From the NCBI GenBank assembly GCA_030836785.1, contig JAUPLT010000230.1, positions 1 to 51,200 of the forward strand: DNA of 51,200 bases, written 5' to 3'. Position numbers and translations under genes: made by a program. The notes beneath the pieces are model-generated. The model did no database searches and had not been told where the DNA came from. It worked only from the letters and a program-made list of their open reading frames with translations. Positions 25,919 through 34,676 of this stretch are shown here, piece after piece. Origin of the DNA: Actinomycetota bacterium (lineage in GTDB: Bacteria; Actinomycetota; Actinomycetes; Mycobacteriales; Mycobacteriaceae). Positions within the stretch are counted from its first letter, which is position 1. Every line of letters begins with the position of its first letter.

Positions 25919-26647
25919 GTGTACTTCATCGGGGTCGACTTGGCCTGGGGACTGCGCAGCCCGACCGGAGTGGCCGTCGTCGATGAAGCCGGGGTCCTGC
26001 GGCACCTGGACGTCGCGGGCGACGATGACGACGTCGCGGCCCAGCTGACGCCCTTCACCCGCGGCGACTGTCTGGTAGCGGTGGACGCGCCCCTGGTGGT
26101 CACCAACCCGACCGGAAACCGGCCCTGCGAGACCGCGCTCAACCGGGACTTCCGGCGGTTCGAGGCCGGCGCGCACCCGGCGAACACCACACTGGCGTGG
26201 TTCGCCGACGGTGGCCGCGGGGCCCGGCTGTGCGCTGCGTTGGATCTCGACCTCGACCCACGCTCACCAGCCCCGCGAAAAGCCATCGAGGTCTATCCAC
26301 ACGCCGCCAGCGTGGTCCTGTTCGGCCTAGCCCGAACACTGAAGTACAAGCAGAAGACCGGCCGGCAGCTGCCCGAACTGCGTTCGGAACTGTTGCGCCT
26401 GATGGACCATCTGGAGACCCTCGGTTCGGCCGACCCGACATTGGATGTGTCTGCCTGCCCGGACTGGGTGACGCTGAAGTCCGGTGTCCTGACCGCAGCC
26501 CGCAAGTCCGAATTGCGCCGCGCCGAGGACCCCGCCGATGCGGTGCTGTGCGCCTACATCGCGCGGTTCGCCGCGGCCCGGCCGGGGGACGTCACCGTCT
26601 ACGGGGACCCGGAGACCGGCTGCATCGTCACGCCGGCACTGCGGTAA
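25919..26647 (+). CDS. DUF429 domain-containing protein (Rv0776c type)
   Basis: A 242-aa protein starting MYFIGVDLAWGLRSPTGVAV, an RNase H-like opening strand with a conserved Asp, followed by VAVDAPLVV and the charged block NRDFRRFEAGAHPAN. AIEVYPHAA and EDPADAVLCAYIARF complete the DUF429 pattern. The fold is predicted to be RNase H/Holliday-resolvase-like, with conserved acidic residues, but activity is unproven. The frame is open 33 codons further upstream inside purB; GTG 25919 is chosen because it begins at the conserved core and follows a TACGGT box. Its stop is 3 nt from the convergent SDR stop. Confidence 0.85.
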   Translation: MYFIGVDLAWGLRSPTGVAVVDEAGVLRHLDVAGDDDDVAAQLTPFTRGDCLVAVDAPLVVTNPTGNRPCETALNRDFRRFEAGAHPANTTLAWFADGGRGARLCAALDLDLDPRSPAPRKAIEVYPHAASVVLFGLARTLKYKQKTGRQLPELRSELLRLMDHLETLGSADPTLDVSACPDWVTLKSGVLTAARKSELRRAEDPADAVLCAYIARFAAARPGDVTVYGDPETGCIVTPALR

Positions 26648-26650
26648 TCG

Positions 26651-27655
26651 TCAGCCGCGCAAGCCCGTCCAGGTGTCCGGGGTGCCGGTGAGCGCACTCA
26701 CCTCGGCCAGGAACCGCCGGAGGGTGGCCGGCTTCTCGTGTCGCTGCCAGCCGAAGGTGGTGGGACGCTGGGCCCGGTCGTGCCAGAAGTGTCCGGGGGT
26801 GGAGTCCGGCCGGGTGGCCACCAACCACACGGCGGTGTCGGCGCCGTCGGCGAGACCGCGCAGCAGTGGCCGGGTGATGACCCGGAACCGGGGCAGGTAC
26901 TCGGCGACGCCGGGAGTGTCCACCCAGCCCGGGTGCATGCTCTCCACCCGGATGTCGGTACCGGCCAGCCGCCGGGACCAGGAGTCCGCCAGCACCACCT
27001 GCATCCGCTTGGTGCGCGCGTAGGTCCGGACGCCGTTGTAGTCCCGGGTCGATTCCAGATCGTTGATGACCAGCGGTGTGCTGTACATCCCACCGGAGGA
27101 GACGAACACCACCGAGGCGCCGCCGGCGGCCCGCAGCAGTGGCAGCAACCGCTCGGTCATCAGGTGCGGGCCGAGAACGTGGGTCGCCAACTGAAGTTCG
27201 TGTCCCTCGCGGGTCTCGATGCGGTCTTTGGGCATCAGCCCGGCGTTGTGCACCAGTCCGTTGAGCGCGGGCACCCGGTCGGCGAAGTTCGCCGTCCACG
27301 CGGCCACCGCCTCGAGATCGGAGACATCGCACACCTCGCCCACCACGTCGGTGCCGGGGACCTGCTCGCGGATCTCCTGCACGCACCGGTCGACCTTGGC
27401 CTTGTCGCGGCCCAGCAGGTGCACGGTCGCGCCGAGTCCGGCGAACGACTTCGCCATCGCCAGACCGATACCCGCGGTGGCGCCGGCGACCAGCACCCGC
27501 CGTCCCACCAGAGCGTCGCGGCCGGCATCGGCCGGCCACCAGGTGCGCCTGAGCCCGGAGCCGATCCTGGTGTAGCCCAACAAGACGGAGCGGTCCAGCA
27601 CCGCATCGAGAATTCCGGTGACCGGACGGGTCACCGCCGAGAAGTCCACCGTCAA
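26651..27655 (-). CDS. SDR-family oxidoreductase (DHRS12-like)
   Basis: A 334-aa SDR with an N-terminal extension of about 50 residues (GILDAVLDRSVLLGYTRIGS) before the Rossmann motif VAGATAGIGLAMAKSFA. NAG in GLVHNAGLMPKDR, Ser in VFVSSGGMY and Tyr-x-x-x-Lys in TYARTKRMQ define the active site. The basic HLLGRDKAK suggests NADP(H). The arrangement resembles DHRS12/retinol-dehydrogenase-like SDRs; the substrate is unknown. The first start, TTG 27655, overlaps the upstream TetR stop (TTGA); GTG 27649 is an alternative. The partner TetR gene probably controls it. Confidence 0.83.
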   Translation of the reverse strand: MTVDFSAVTRPVTGILDAVLDRSVLLGYTRIGSGLRRTWWPADAGRDALVGRRVLVAGATAGIGLAMAKSFAGLGATVHLLGRDKAKVDRCVQEIREQVPGTDVVGEVCDVSDLEAVAAWTANFADRVPALNGLVHNAGLMPKDRIETREGHELQLATHVLGPHLMTERLLPLLRAAGGASVVFVSSGGMYSTPLVINDLESTRDYNGVRTYARTKRMQVVLADSWSRRLAGTDIRVESMHPGWVDTPGVAEYLPRFRVITRPLLRGLADGADTAVWLVATRPDSTPGHFWHDRAQRPTTFGWQRHEKPATLRRFLAEVSALTGTPDTWTGLRG

Positions 27656-28284
27656 CCCCGGTCGTCGGTGGGAGCCAGGCCGGGAGCCAGGATGGGAGCC
27701 AGTACGTCAATCACGTCTACCAGAGTGGCACGAGCGGTCTCCCGCGGCGCGGGACCATCGGCGACCAGGGCCGAAACCACCGCGCCGTCCACCGCGCAGA
27801 CCAGTGCGGTGATCATGTCCACCCGGGCGCAGCGACCGGATCGTCCGACCGCCTCGACCACCGCGTCAACCCGCTGCTGCAGCAGCCGACGTTCCATCCC
27901 GCGCAGCGCGGGATGCCGCGCGCAGGCGATGTACCGCTCGTACCGGGAGATCAGCTGCTCGCTGGTCGACTCTCCGGCAAGCAGATCCAGCAGCAGGCTG
28001 GCCGTCGCTCCGCTGGACCGGCGCCGGCGCGGCAGCTTCTGCACGCGGGCGCGTAGTTCAGCGGCCTCGGTGAAACCGATGTACTCGACGGCCTTGCCGA
28101 TCAGCTCATCCAGCGACGAGAAGTAGTACGTCGTCGACGCCAGCGGCAACCCGGCCCGCTGGGCGACGGACCGGTGACGCACCGCTTCGAAGCCCCCCTC
28201 GTTGAGCAGTTCCGCGGCCGCACTGACCAGGGCATGCCGCCTGCGCTCGCCCTTGGGGGTCACCGCCGCGGTCATGTCGGCCAT
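27652..28284 (-). CDS. TetR family transcriptional regulator (Rv0775 type)
   Basis: A 210-aa regulator. N-terminal HTH: GERRRHALVSAAAELLNEGG, then FEAVRHRSVAQRAGLPLAST and TYYFSSLDELI, with recognition helix around residues 38-50. The C-terminal ligand domain contains a DUF-type RYERYIACARHPALR and ITALVCAVDGAVVSALV dimer helices. ATG 28284 (MADMTAAV) is used; ATG 28275 is possible. It is transcribed with the downstream SDR (4-bp overlap) and divergently from a Tat-exported esterase; either may be its target. Corresponds to Rv0775. Confidence 0.85.
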   Translation of the reverse strand: MADMTAAVTPKGERRRHALVSAAAELLNEGGFEAVRHRSVAQRAGLPLASTTYYFSSLDELIGKAVEYIGFTEAAELRARVQKLPRRRRSSGATASLLLDLLAGESTSEQLISRYERYIACARHPALRGMERRLLQQRVDAVVEAVGRSGRCARVDMITALVCAVDGAVVSALVADGPAPRETARATLVDVIDVLAPILAPGLAPTDDRG

Positions 28285-28310
28285 GCTGCCAGCAGCGATT
28301 CGCCGTCCAT

Positions 28311-28316
28311 TACGGT
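28311..28316 (+). promoter_or_regulatory. -10 box TACGGT of the Tat esterase gene
   Basis: TACGGT lies 36 nt before GTG 28353, giving a leader of about 30 nt that contains a GAGG ribosome-binding site. Confidence 0.35.
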
Positions 28317-28352
28317 TTGCCCGAACTGAGGACTTTTGGCGAGGATGTCCCG

Positions 28353-29195
28353 GTGTCCCCGTTGAACAGACGCGACTTCCTGCGCCACTCGCTGTGCCTG
28401 AGCGCCGGCTCCGCGATCGCGGGTGCGGCCACCCTGAGCGCGGCCGCGTCGACGATGACAACGGCCGCAGCGGCCCCGCCGGCCGCCCCTCCGATGGTCA
28501 CCGGATCCTTCGCCTCGGCCGCGCGCGGGGGTGCGCTGACCAACTGGGCGATCGCCCGCCCGCCGAACCAAACAGCCGCCCTGCGCCCGGTCATCGCCCT
28601 GCACGGTAAGGGCAGCAGCGCGGCGACGGTGATGGCCGGCGGTGTCGAACAGGGTCTGGCCCAGGCGGTGGCAGCAGGACTGCCGCCGTTCGCGGTCGTC
28701 GCCGTCGACGGCGGCGGGAGCTACTGGCATCGACGGGCGTCCGGGGAGGACTCCGGTGCGATGGTGCTCGACGAACTACTGCCGATGCTGGCCGAACAGG
28801 GCCTGGACACGTCCCGGGTGGGGTTCCTGGGCTGGTCGATGGGCGGCTACGGAGCACTGCTGCTCGGCGCCCGATTGGGTCCGGCCCGGACCGCTGCGAT
28901 CTGCGCGGTCAGCCCGGCGTTGTGGCTTTCCCCGGGTGCGGCCGCGCCCGGCGCTTTCGACGGTCCGCAGGACTTCGCGGCCAACAACGTGTTCGGGCTG
29001 CCCGCCCTGGGCTCGATCCCGATCCGGATCGACTGCGGCTTCGGCGATCCGTTCTACGAGGCAACCCGGCAGTTCGTCGCGCAACTCCCGACTCCCCCGG
29101 CCGGCGGCTTCTCCCCCGGCGGACATGACGGTGGCTACTGGAGTTCGGTGCTACCCGGGGAACTGGCCTGGATGGCGCCGTTGCTCACCGCCTGA
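28353..29195 (+). CDS. Tat-exported alpha/beta-hydrolase (esterase, Rv0774c type)
   Basis: A 280-aa secreted esterase. The N-terminus MSPLNRRDFLRHSLCLSAGS is a twin-arginine signal (RRDFLR), followed by an Ala-rich stretch and a probable cleavage site near residue 42. The hydrolase has an oxyanion-type IALHGKGSS, the nucleophile S162 in GWSMGGYG and a late histidine in SPGGHDGGYW. It belongs with mycobacterial esterase-D/antigen-85-like hydrolases such as Rv0774c. GTG 28353 is chosen over an upstream ATG because GAGG is 8 nt away and the Tat motif is N-terminal. The 3' end runs into a 22-bp tandem repeat. Confidence 0.85.
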   Translation: MSPLNRRDFLRHSLCLSAGSAIAGAATLSAAASTMTTAAAAPPAAPPMVTGSFASAARGGALTNWAIARPPNQTAALRPVIALHGKGSSAATVMAGGVEQGLAQAVAAGLPPFAVVAVDGGGSYWHRRASGEDSGAMVLDELLPMLAEQGLDTSRVGFLGWSMGGYGALLLGARLGPARTAAICAVSPALWLSPGAAAPGAFDGPQDFAANNVFGLPALGSIPIRIDCGFGDPFYEATRQFVAQLPTPPAGGFSPGGHDGGYWSSVLPGELAWMAPLLTA

Positions 29196-29255
29196 GTGGC
29201 GCAAGCCCACCGCCTGAATGGCGCAAGCTCACCGTCTGAGTGGCGCAAGCCCACG
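29190..29255 (+). repeat. 22-bp tandem repeat, three copies
   Basis: Three 22-bp units with core TGGCGCAAGC start at 29190, 29212 and 29234; they differ at a few positions. The first unit contains the esterase stop codon. Each unit can form a small GTGG/CCAC hairpin. The repeat lies between the esterase and purD 3' ends, where M. tuberculosis carries ggtA. Confidence 0.85.
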
Positions 29256-29278
29256 GCGTCGGGGGGATTCGGGGGGAT

Positions 29279-30544
29279 TCAGAGCGAAATCCGGCCCTCC
29301 GCGGCCACCAGGGCGATGTCGCTGCGGAAATGGCTGCCGGACAAAACGATTCGATCGAACTGCTGATAGGCGGCGGCGCGCGCCTCAGTCAGGTCCGGGC
29401 CCGTGCCGACGACCGTCAGCACCCGGCCGCCGGCCGAGACGAGTTGCCCGTCACGGAGCGCGGTGCCGGCGTGCAACACGCCCTCACCGTCCGCTCCGGT
29501 GAGGACGTCGCCGGTCCGCGGACGGCCGGGGTAGTTCTCCGCCGCCAGCACCACGGCGACCGCGAAACCGTCCTTCCAGCGCAGCGGTTCGGCCTCCGCG
29601 AGGGTGCCGGTGGCCGTCGCATACAGCACCCCGGCGATCGGGGTGTCCAGCAGTGCGAGCACCGCCTGGGTCTCGGGATCCCCGAATCGGCAATTGAACT
29701 CGACGACCGCCGGTCCCTCCGAGGTGATGGCCAGACCGGCGTAGAGCAAGCCGGAGAACGGACATCCGCGGGCGACCAACTCGGCCGCCACCGGGGCAAC
29801 CACCTGCGCGACGATCCCGGCCGTCACCGACGCGGGCAGCCACGGCAGCGGGGAGTAGGCGCCCATGCCGCCGGTGTTGAGCCCGGTGTCGCCGTCACCG
29901 ACCCGCTTGAAGTCCTGCGCCGGCAGCAACGGCACTACCGTCGCACCGTCGACCAGACAGAACAGCGACACCTCGGGGCCGTCCAGGAACGACTCGAGCA
30001 GCACCGGGTGTCCGTCATCGAGCAACTCAGCGGCGTGCGCCCGCGCGGTGTCCCGGTCCGCGGTGACCACCACACCCTTTCCGGCCGCCAGTCCGTCGTC
30101 CTTGACCACCCAGGCGGGCTGTCCGGCGGCGGGACCGAATCGGTCAAGGGCGGCGTCCAGAAGGGCGGGGCTGTCGACGGTCTCGCTGGCGGCGGTCCGC
30201 ACACCCGCGGCACCCATCACGTCCTTGGCGAAAGCCTTGGAGCCCTCGATCCGGGCCGCTTCCTTGGACGGCCCGAAGCAGGCGATGCCCGCCTCCCGGA
30301 CCGCGTCGGCCACCCCCAGGACCAGGGGACCCTCGGGTCCGATCACCACGAGGTCGACGTTCAGTCGCCGGGCCAGCGCGGTGACCTCGTCCGGCGACCC
30401 GCCGTCGACGTCGTGCTGGTCGGCGATCGCCGCGGTGCCGGCGTTGCCGGGCGCGACCGCCAGGTACTGCACTGCCGGATCTCTGCGCAGGGCAGCCAGC
30501 AGGGCATGTTCGCGGGCACCGGATCCGATCACGAGGACGCGCAC
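29279..30544 (-). CDS. purD: Phosphoribosylamine-glycine ligase (GAR synthetase)
   Basis: PurD joins glycine to phosphoribosylamine using ATP. The 421-aa ATP-grasp enzyme begins [20 protein letters not shown], continues with [14 protein letters not shown] and [10 protein letters not shown], and has the ATP-grasp core [37 protein letters not shown] and [16 protein letters not shown] 30550 would add two residues, but GTG 30544 matches the family start and lies 6 nt after a TAGGGT -10 box, the leaderless arrangement. It appears monocistronic; PurD acts right after PurF, whose gene is about 19 kb away. Confidence 0.97.
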   Translation of the reverse strand: MRVLVIGSGAREHALLAALRRDPAVQYLAVAPGNAGTAAIADQHDVDGGSPDEVTALARRLNVDLVVIGPEGPLVLGVADAVREAGIACFGPSKEAARIEGSKAFAKDVMGAAGVRTAASETVDSPALLDAALDRFGPAAGQPAWVVKDDGLAAGKGVVVTADRDTARAHAAELLDDGHPVLLESFLDGPEVSLFCLVDGATVVPLLPAQDFKRVGDGDTGLNTGGMGAYSPLPWLPASVTAGIVAQVVAPVAAELVARGCPFSGLLYAGLAITSEGPAVVEFNCRFGDPETQAVLALLDTPIAGVLYATATGTLAEAEPLRWKDGFAVAVVLAAENYPGRPRTGDVLTGADGEGVLHAGTALRDGQLVSAGGRVLTVVGTGPDLTEARAAAYQQFDRIVLSGSHFRSDIALVAAEGRISL

Positions 30545-30550
30545 GCCCAC

Positions 30551-30556
30551 ACCCTA
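30551..30556 (-). promoter_or_regulatory. -10 box TAGGGT of purD
   Basis: Minus-strand TAGGGT with 6 nt to GTG 30544. This spacing favours 30544 over GTG 30550 as the start. Confidence 0.45.
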
Positions 30557-30602
30557 GCGAAGCCGCAGACGGGCTGACCCGATCGTCGTTACGATCCCGG
30601 TC

Positions 30603-31082
30603 ATGGGCCATCCCCCGCCGTACCAGCAGTACCCCCAGAACCCCGAGGTCCCCCAGTACCCCCAGAACCCCCAGTACCCCCAGTACCCCCAGAACCCGCA
30701 CTACCCGCCACACCAGCAGTACCCGGCCTACCCGCAGTACCCGGTCTACCCGCCGTCTCACACCGGGGACCGTGTCGGCTCGATCATCGCGTTGTTGCTC
30801 ACCGGGCTGCTGCTCGCCTTCGGCTCGTTCTTCGGCTTGATGATCTTGGCGTTCCTGGATCACTGCCCTCCGGAGAGTTGCAGCGTCGATGGCGCGGTCC
30901 TTTCGGTCATGACCGCGATCGGAATCGCCGTTGCCGTCGGGGTCGCCGGACTGGTGATCACCGCCGTGCGGCTGAGCCGTCGCTTGACGGCCTGGCCTGT
31001 CGCAATCGGCACCCTGTTGCTGTGCGCCGTGGTGTTCGTCGCCGGATTCTTCGCCTTCACCATCGCCGTCGGGGGCTGGTAG
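30603..31082 (+). CDS. Membrane protein with Tyr/Pro/Gln-rich N-terminal repeats
   Basis: A 159-aa protein. Residues 1-52 are low-complexity repeats of QYPQNP and QYP type, encoded by 9-bp CCCCAGTAC/CCCCAGAAC units. Three hydrophobic helices follow (VGSIIALLLTGLLLAFGSFF, AVLSVMTAIGIAVAVGVAGL and AIGTLLLCAVVFVAGFFAFT). The cytosolic Pro/Tyr-rich head on a small membrane anchor is common in actinobacterial DUF4190-like proteins; the function is unknown. Two cysteines (DHCPPESC) lie between helices 1 and 2. Divergent from purD and convergent with the CMD gene. Confidence 0.75.
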   Translation: MGHPPPYQQYPQNPEVPQYPQNPQYPQYPQNPHYPPHQQYPAYPQYPVYPPSHTGDRVGSIIALLLTGLLLAFGSFFGLMILAFLDHCPPESCSVDGAVLSVMTAIGIAVAVGVAGLVITAVRLSRRLTAWPVAIGTLLLCAVVFVAGFFAFTIAVGGW

Positions 31083-31086
31083 ACGT

Positions 31087-31497
31087 TCAGTCCGGCGGGG
31101 GTGCTGCGCGGCGCTGCGCTGATTCCTTTTGACTGGCCCTCTGAATCACCTTCTCCACGACGCCGTTGAACGTCGAACCCAGCGGAAAGCCCACATAGTG
31201 GGTGATGAACAACGCCATCTCCCGCAGTTCGTCGGGGCTGAGTTCGGAATTCTGCAGGGCGGCGTTCACCTGGATCTCCGCCAGGTCCGGCAACCCGAGT
31301 GCGGTCACCACTGACAGGGTCATGATCCGCTTGTCCCGCATGGACAAGCCCGGACGACTCCAGATGTTGGCGAACAGATGATCAACGGTCAACGCGAAGT
31401 AGTCGCCTGGCAGATCGGGCATCTCCCAGCCATAGACCTCCTTCATCTTGTCCAGGCCCTGGCGGCGCAGTTCGTCCACGGTCACTCCCTCACTCAT
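31087..31497 (-). CDS. Carboxymuconolactone decarboxylase family protein (Rv0771 type)
   Basis: A 136-aa AhpD/CMD-fold protein: KMKEVYGWEMPDLPGDYFAL early, then RPGLSMRDKRIMTLSVVTAL and AALQNSELSPDELREMALFI, THYVGFPLGSTF. It lacks the CxxC of AhpD, so it belongs to the decarboxylase-like branch and not to the thiol peroxidase branch. Substrate unknown. ATG 31497 overlaps the upstream dehydrogenase stop by 8 bp; an in-frame extension further upstream is a shadow. It is the last gene of the aldehyde dehydrogenase operon. Confidence 0.85.
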   Translation of the reverse strand: MSEGVTVDELRRQGLDKMKEVYGWEMPDLPGDYFALTVDHLFANIWSRPGLSMRDKRIMTLSVVTALGLPDLAEIQVNAALQNSELSPDELREMALFITHYVGFPLGSTFNGVVEKVIQRASQKESAQRRAAPPPD

Positions 31498-32341
31498 CCC
31501 GATTGTTCGGCACGCCGAGTCCGGCCGCCAGATCCCGCAACGCCATGTGTGCCAGCGGCAGGTCGACTCCCAGCGAGTCACCCAGAGCCAGAGCCAGATT
31601 CAGATCCTTCTCACCCAGCGACCGGGTATGGGTGAAGGTGTCGTAAAGCCAGTGCCCGGGCTCGATCTCCGCCATGCTGTCTCGCACCATGATCGCCCCG
31701 GCGCCTCCGGTGAGTGCGTCGGTGTGGCGAACCACGCGGCCCAGGTCCTGCAGGTTCAGTCCGGCCCGTTCGGCCAGAACCATCGCCTCGCACGCGGCGG
31801 CGAAGGACGTGAAAGTGATCATGTTGCGGGCCAGCTTCATCCGGGTCCCCGCACCGGGCCCGCCCGCATGGATCACCAACGACGCCCATCGTTTGAACAC
31901 CGGCTTGACCTGCTCGTAGACAGGTCTGGAAGCCCCGATCATGGTGGCCAGTTCGCCCTTCTGGGCCCCGGCGGCGCCACCGCTGACCGGTGCGTCGATC
32001 ACATGGATCCCGCTGCGCGCCAGGTCATCGGCCAGTTCCACCGCGGTAGCGTCGCCGATGGTGGAGTGGATCGCGATGACGGTACCCGCCGACGCATGCC
32101 GGGCGAGTTCTGCGACCACCTCACACACCTGGGCGTCGTCGAGCACGGTGACACTGATCAGGTCGGCGGTGGCCACCTGGGCCAGATCGGCCGCAACGGC
32201 AGCGCCCGCTTCGGCGAACGGCGCCGTCGCATCGTCGCGCACGTCGTACACGGTCAACCCGCCCGGCCATCCGAGCAGTCGCATCGCCGTCGGTGCGCCC
32301 ATACCGCCGAGTCCGATGTACCCCAGCGCCGGTTCAGTCAT
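31490..32341 (-). CDS. NAD(P)-dependent 3-hydroxyisobutyrate dehydrogenase-like oxidoreductase (Rv0770 type)
   Basis: The 283-aa beta-hydroxyacid dehydrogenase begins with LGYIGLGGMGAPTAMRLLGW (cofactor motif GLGGMG at about residues 10-15). The substrate motif is DAPVSGGAAGAQKGELATM and the catalytic lysine lies in GAGTRMKLARNMITF. The family includes 3-hydroxyisobutyrate, tartronate-semialdehyde and 6-phosphogluconate-type dehydrogenases; the true substrate here is unknown. GAGAGGAG precedes ATG 32341 by about 10 nt. It sits 39 nt after the SDR gene in the same operon. Confidence 0.87.
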   Translation of the reverse strand: MTEPALGYIGLGGMGAPTAMRLLGWPGGLTVYDVRDDATAPFAEAGAAVAADLAQVATADLISVTVLDDAQVCEVVAELARHASAGTVIAIHSTIGDATAVELADDLARSGIHVIDAPVSGGAAGAQKGELATMIGASRPVYEQVKPVFKRWASLVIHAGGPGAGTRMKLARNMITFTSFAAACEAMVLAERAGLNLQDLGRVVRHTDALTGGAGAIMVRDSMAEIEPGHWLYDTFTHTRSLGEKDLNLALALGDSLGVDLPLAHMALRDLAAGLGVPNNRDE

Positions 32342-32380
32342 AGTGCGGAACTCCTCTCAGCGGTGGCCAGATTGCCGCGG

Positions 32381-33151
32381 TCACGACCGAATGATCTGTC
32401 CGCCATCGACATTGAAGATCTGTCCGGTGATCCAGCGGGCCTGGTCGGAGAGCAGAAAGAGACACATACCCACCAGATCCTCAGGCTGACCCATTCGGCT
32501 GAGCGGTATTCCCCTGACGATGTCGGCGACCATCTCCTGCGGCGTCGTGGTGCGGTTGGCCTCGGTGTCGATCGGCCCCGGCGCGATCGCGTTGATCCGG
32601 ATGTTCTGGCCACCCAGCTCACGGGAAAGCTGCTGTGTCAGTCCGTTGATCCCCACTTTGGCCAGACCGTAGTAGTTGGCGTACATCCACGCCGCCGTTG
32701 AGGACTGGTTGACGATCGCGCCGCCACCCCGCTTGGCCATCTTCCGGTAGACCGCCCGGGTACACAGCAGTGCGCCGTCGAGGTTCACGCTCATGAATTT
32801 CTTGTAATAGTCCCAATCGACGGTGAGCAGGAAGTCCAGTTTCATGCCGCCGAAGATGGCGGCATTGTTGACCAGGTAGTCGATTCCGCCGAACTCGGCC
32901 AGAGTGCGGTCCGCCATAGCCTTGGCCGAAGCCGGATCGGAGATGTCGACCGGCACGGCGAGTGCTGTTCCGCCCTCGGAACGGATACCCGCCGCAACCC
33001 GTTCGGCGCCGGCCTGGTTGATATCGGCCACCACCACCGCGGCCCCTTCACGGGCCAACGCCTCCGCGTAGGCCTGGCCGATCCCGCCACCGGCACCGGT
33101 GACGATGCCGACCTTCTCGTCGAACCGCCGCATGCCCTCAAAATCTTTCAC
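32381..33151 (-). CDS. SDR-family oxidoreductase (Rv0769 type)
   Basis: A 256-aa classical SDR: VTGAGGGIGQAYAEALAREG near residue 17, VVVADINQAG (Asp after the second strand, so NAD-type), NNAAIFGG, catalytic Ser in NQSSTAAW and YYGLAKVG giving Tyr-x-x-x-Lys. Ends IFNVDGGQIIRS. Start choice: GTG 33151 has GAGAGG 5 nt upstream; ATG 33133 would be nearer the length of Rv0769. It is the second gene of the aldehyde dehydrogenase operon. Together with an aldehyde dehydrogenase and a hydroxyacid dehydrogenase it suggests stepwise oxidation of an alcohol/ketone substrate. Confidence 0.88.
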   Translation of the reverse strand: MKDFEGMRRFDEKVGIVTGAGGGIGQAYAEALAREGAAVVVADINQAGAERVAAGIRSEGGTALAVPVDISDPASAKAMADRTLAEFGGIDYLVNNAAIFGGMKLDFLLTVDWDYYKKFMSVNLDGALLCTRAVYRKMAKRGGGAIVNQSSTAAWMYANYYGLAKVGINGLTQQLSRELGGQNIRINAIAPGPIDTEANRTTTPQEMVADIVRGIPLSRMGQPEDLVGMCLFLLSDQARWITGQIFNVDGGQIIRS

Positions 33152-33186
33152 AACTACCTCTCGCGAACACCTGTCACGCCGCCGCC

Positions 33187-34659
33187 TCACACCGCGCGCG
33201 CTGTGGCGATGGCCTTGATCTGCAGATACTCCTCGAACCCGGCCAGGCCCATCTCCCTGCCGATCCCAGACTGCTTGTAGCCGCCGAACGGCATATCAGG
33301 CGAGTACCAGACTCCGCCGTTGACGTTGACGGTGCCGACCCGCAATCGGTCGGCGACGGCCTGCGCACGCTGCGGATCACCGCTGAACACCGTTCCGGAG
33401 AGCCCGTAGGGCGAATCGTTGGCGATCCGGATCGCATCGGCGTCGCCGTCATGGGCTATCACGGTGAGAACCGGACCGAAGATCTCCTCACGGGCGACCC
33501 GGGATGTGTTGTCCAGACCTGCGACGACGGTGGGCTCGATAAAGAACCCTCGCTCGCGGTCCGGCGGGCGCCCACCGCCGCAGGCGAAGCGGCCGCCCTC
33601 GGCGATCGCCAGGTCCAGGTAGGCCTGCACCCGGTCACGCTGGCGCCCGGAGATCACCGGGCCGCACACGGTTCCGGCATCGGCGGGGTCCCCCGGCCGG
33701 ATGCGGCCCATCGTGGCGGCGGCCGCTGCCACCGCTTCGTCATAGCGCGCACGCGGCACCACCAGTCGGGTGGTGATCGCGCAACCCTGCCCGGCGTGCA
33801 CGGCGGCGGTGAATCCCGCCATCGAACAGGCCGCAGCCAGATCGGCGTCCTCGAGAACCAGGAAGGCGGACTTCCCACCGAGTTCCAGGAACACCTTCTT
33901 GATGGTCGCCGCACCGGCCGCCATCACCGCGCGACCGGTGGCCGTGGATCCGGTGAAGGAGACCATGTCGACTCTCGGGTCCTCGGCGAGCAACGCCCCG
34001 ACCGCATGGTCGCTGGAGGTGACGATGTTCAGCACACCGGGCGGGATGTCAGTGTGCTCAGCGGCCAGCTCACCGAGAATCGCTGCGCACCAGGGGGTGT
34101 CGGGCGCGGGTTTCAGTACGACGGTGTTACCGGCGGCCAGCGCAGGTCCGATCTTCGCAAGGTTGATCTGGTGCGGAAAGTTCCACGGTGTGATCGCACC
34201 CACCACACCGACCGCCTCGCGCACGACTGTCCGGCGGGTTGGGATTCCCATGGGGGCGGCTACGCCGAGGTCGGATCGCCACGGGTAGGACTCAGCGGTG
34301 TCGGCGGCGAAGTCCAGATCCGCGACCGGACCCTCGAGTTGAGCGGCGGCGGTCAGCATCCGCGGCGCACCCGCCTCGGCGATGGTGATCCGGCGCAGTT
34401 CCTCGATGTTGGCCCGCATGGCATCGCGCAACTGCCGGATGCAATGCACCCGCAGTGCGACGTCCTTCGACCAATCGGTGTCGTCGAAGGCGCGCCGGGC
34501 GGCACCGATCGCCCGGCTCATATCCCCGGCATCGGCGTCGGCAGCGGTGCCGAGCACTTCCTCGCTGGCGGGGTTGATCGTGGGGAACCGCCCTCGCCCG
34601 CCGGGTACGAGGGCGCCGTCGATGAACAGATCGCTGGTGCGCTCGGCTGCTATCGCCAT
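33187..34659 (-). CDS. NAD-dependent aldehyde dehydrogenase (Rv0768/aldA type)
   Basis: A 490-aa ALDH: ITPWNFPHQINLAKIGPALA, cofactor SFTGSTATGR, catalytic glutamate in KKVFLELGGKSAFL, catalytic cysteine in HAGQGCAITTRLVV, then EEIFGPVLTVI and the C-terminal PFGGYKQSGIGREMGLAGFE. It oxidises an aldehyde to the acid; the physiological substrate is not evident. A longer frame extends over the promoter, but ATG 34659 starts the conserved part and has a GGGGG purine tract about 9 nt upstream. First gene of a four-gene minus operon. The palindrome at 34684-34695 lies 25 nt upstream, so repression by the divergent TetR protein is likely. Confidence 0.9.
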   Translation of the reverse strand: MAIAAERTSDLFIDGALVPGGRGRFPTINPASEEVLGTAADADAGDMSRAIGAARRAFDDTDWSKDVALRVHCIRQLRDAMRANIEELRRITIAEAGAPRMLTAAAQLEGPVADLDFAADTAESYPWRSDLGVAAPMGIPTRRTVVREAVGVVGAITPWNFPHQINLAKIGPALAAGNTVVLKPAPDTPWCAAILGELAAEHTDIPPGVLNIVTSSDHAVGALLAEDPRVDMVSFTGSTATGRAVMAAGAATIKKVFLELGGKSAFLVLEDADLAAACSMAGFTAAVHAGQGCAITTRLVVPRARYDEAVAAAAATMGRIRPGDPADAGTVCGPVISGRQRDRVQAYLDLAIAEGGRFACGGGRPPDRERGFFIEPTVVAGLDNTSRVAREEIFGPVLTVIAHDGDADAIRIANDSPYGLSGTVFSGDPQRAQAVADRLRVGTVNVNGGVWYSPDMPFGGYKQSGIGREMGLAGFEEYLQIKAIATARAV

Positions 34660-34676
34660 CCGCGACCCCCGTATCG

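Noticed and set aside
25891..26286. 132-residue N-terminal extension of PurB
   Set aside because: It is antisense to the DUF429 gene, and PurB proteins begin at the MMPDVLANRYAS position.
30612..30760. CRISPR-like periodic sequence
   Set aside because: The periodicity is coding nonanucleotide repeats, without spacers or palindromic repeats. No CRISPR array is visible anywhere in the window.
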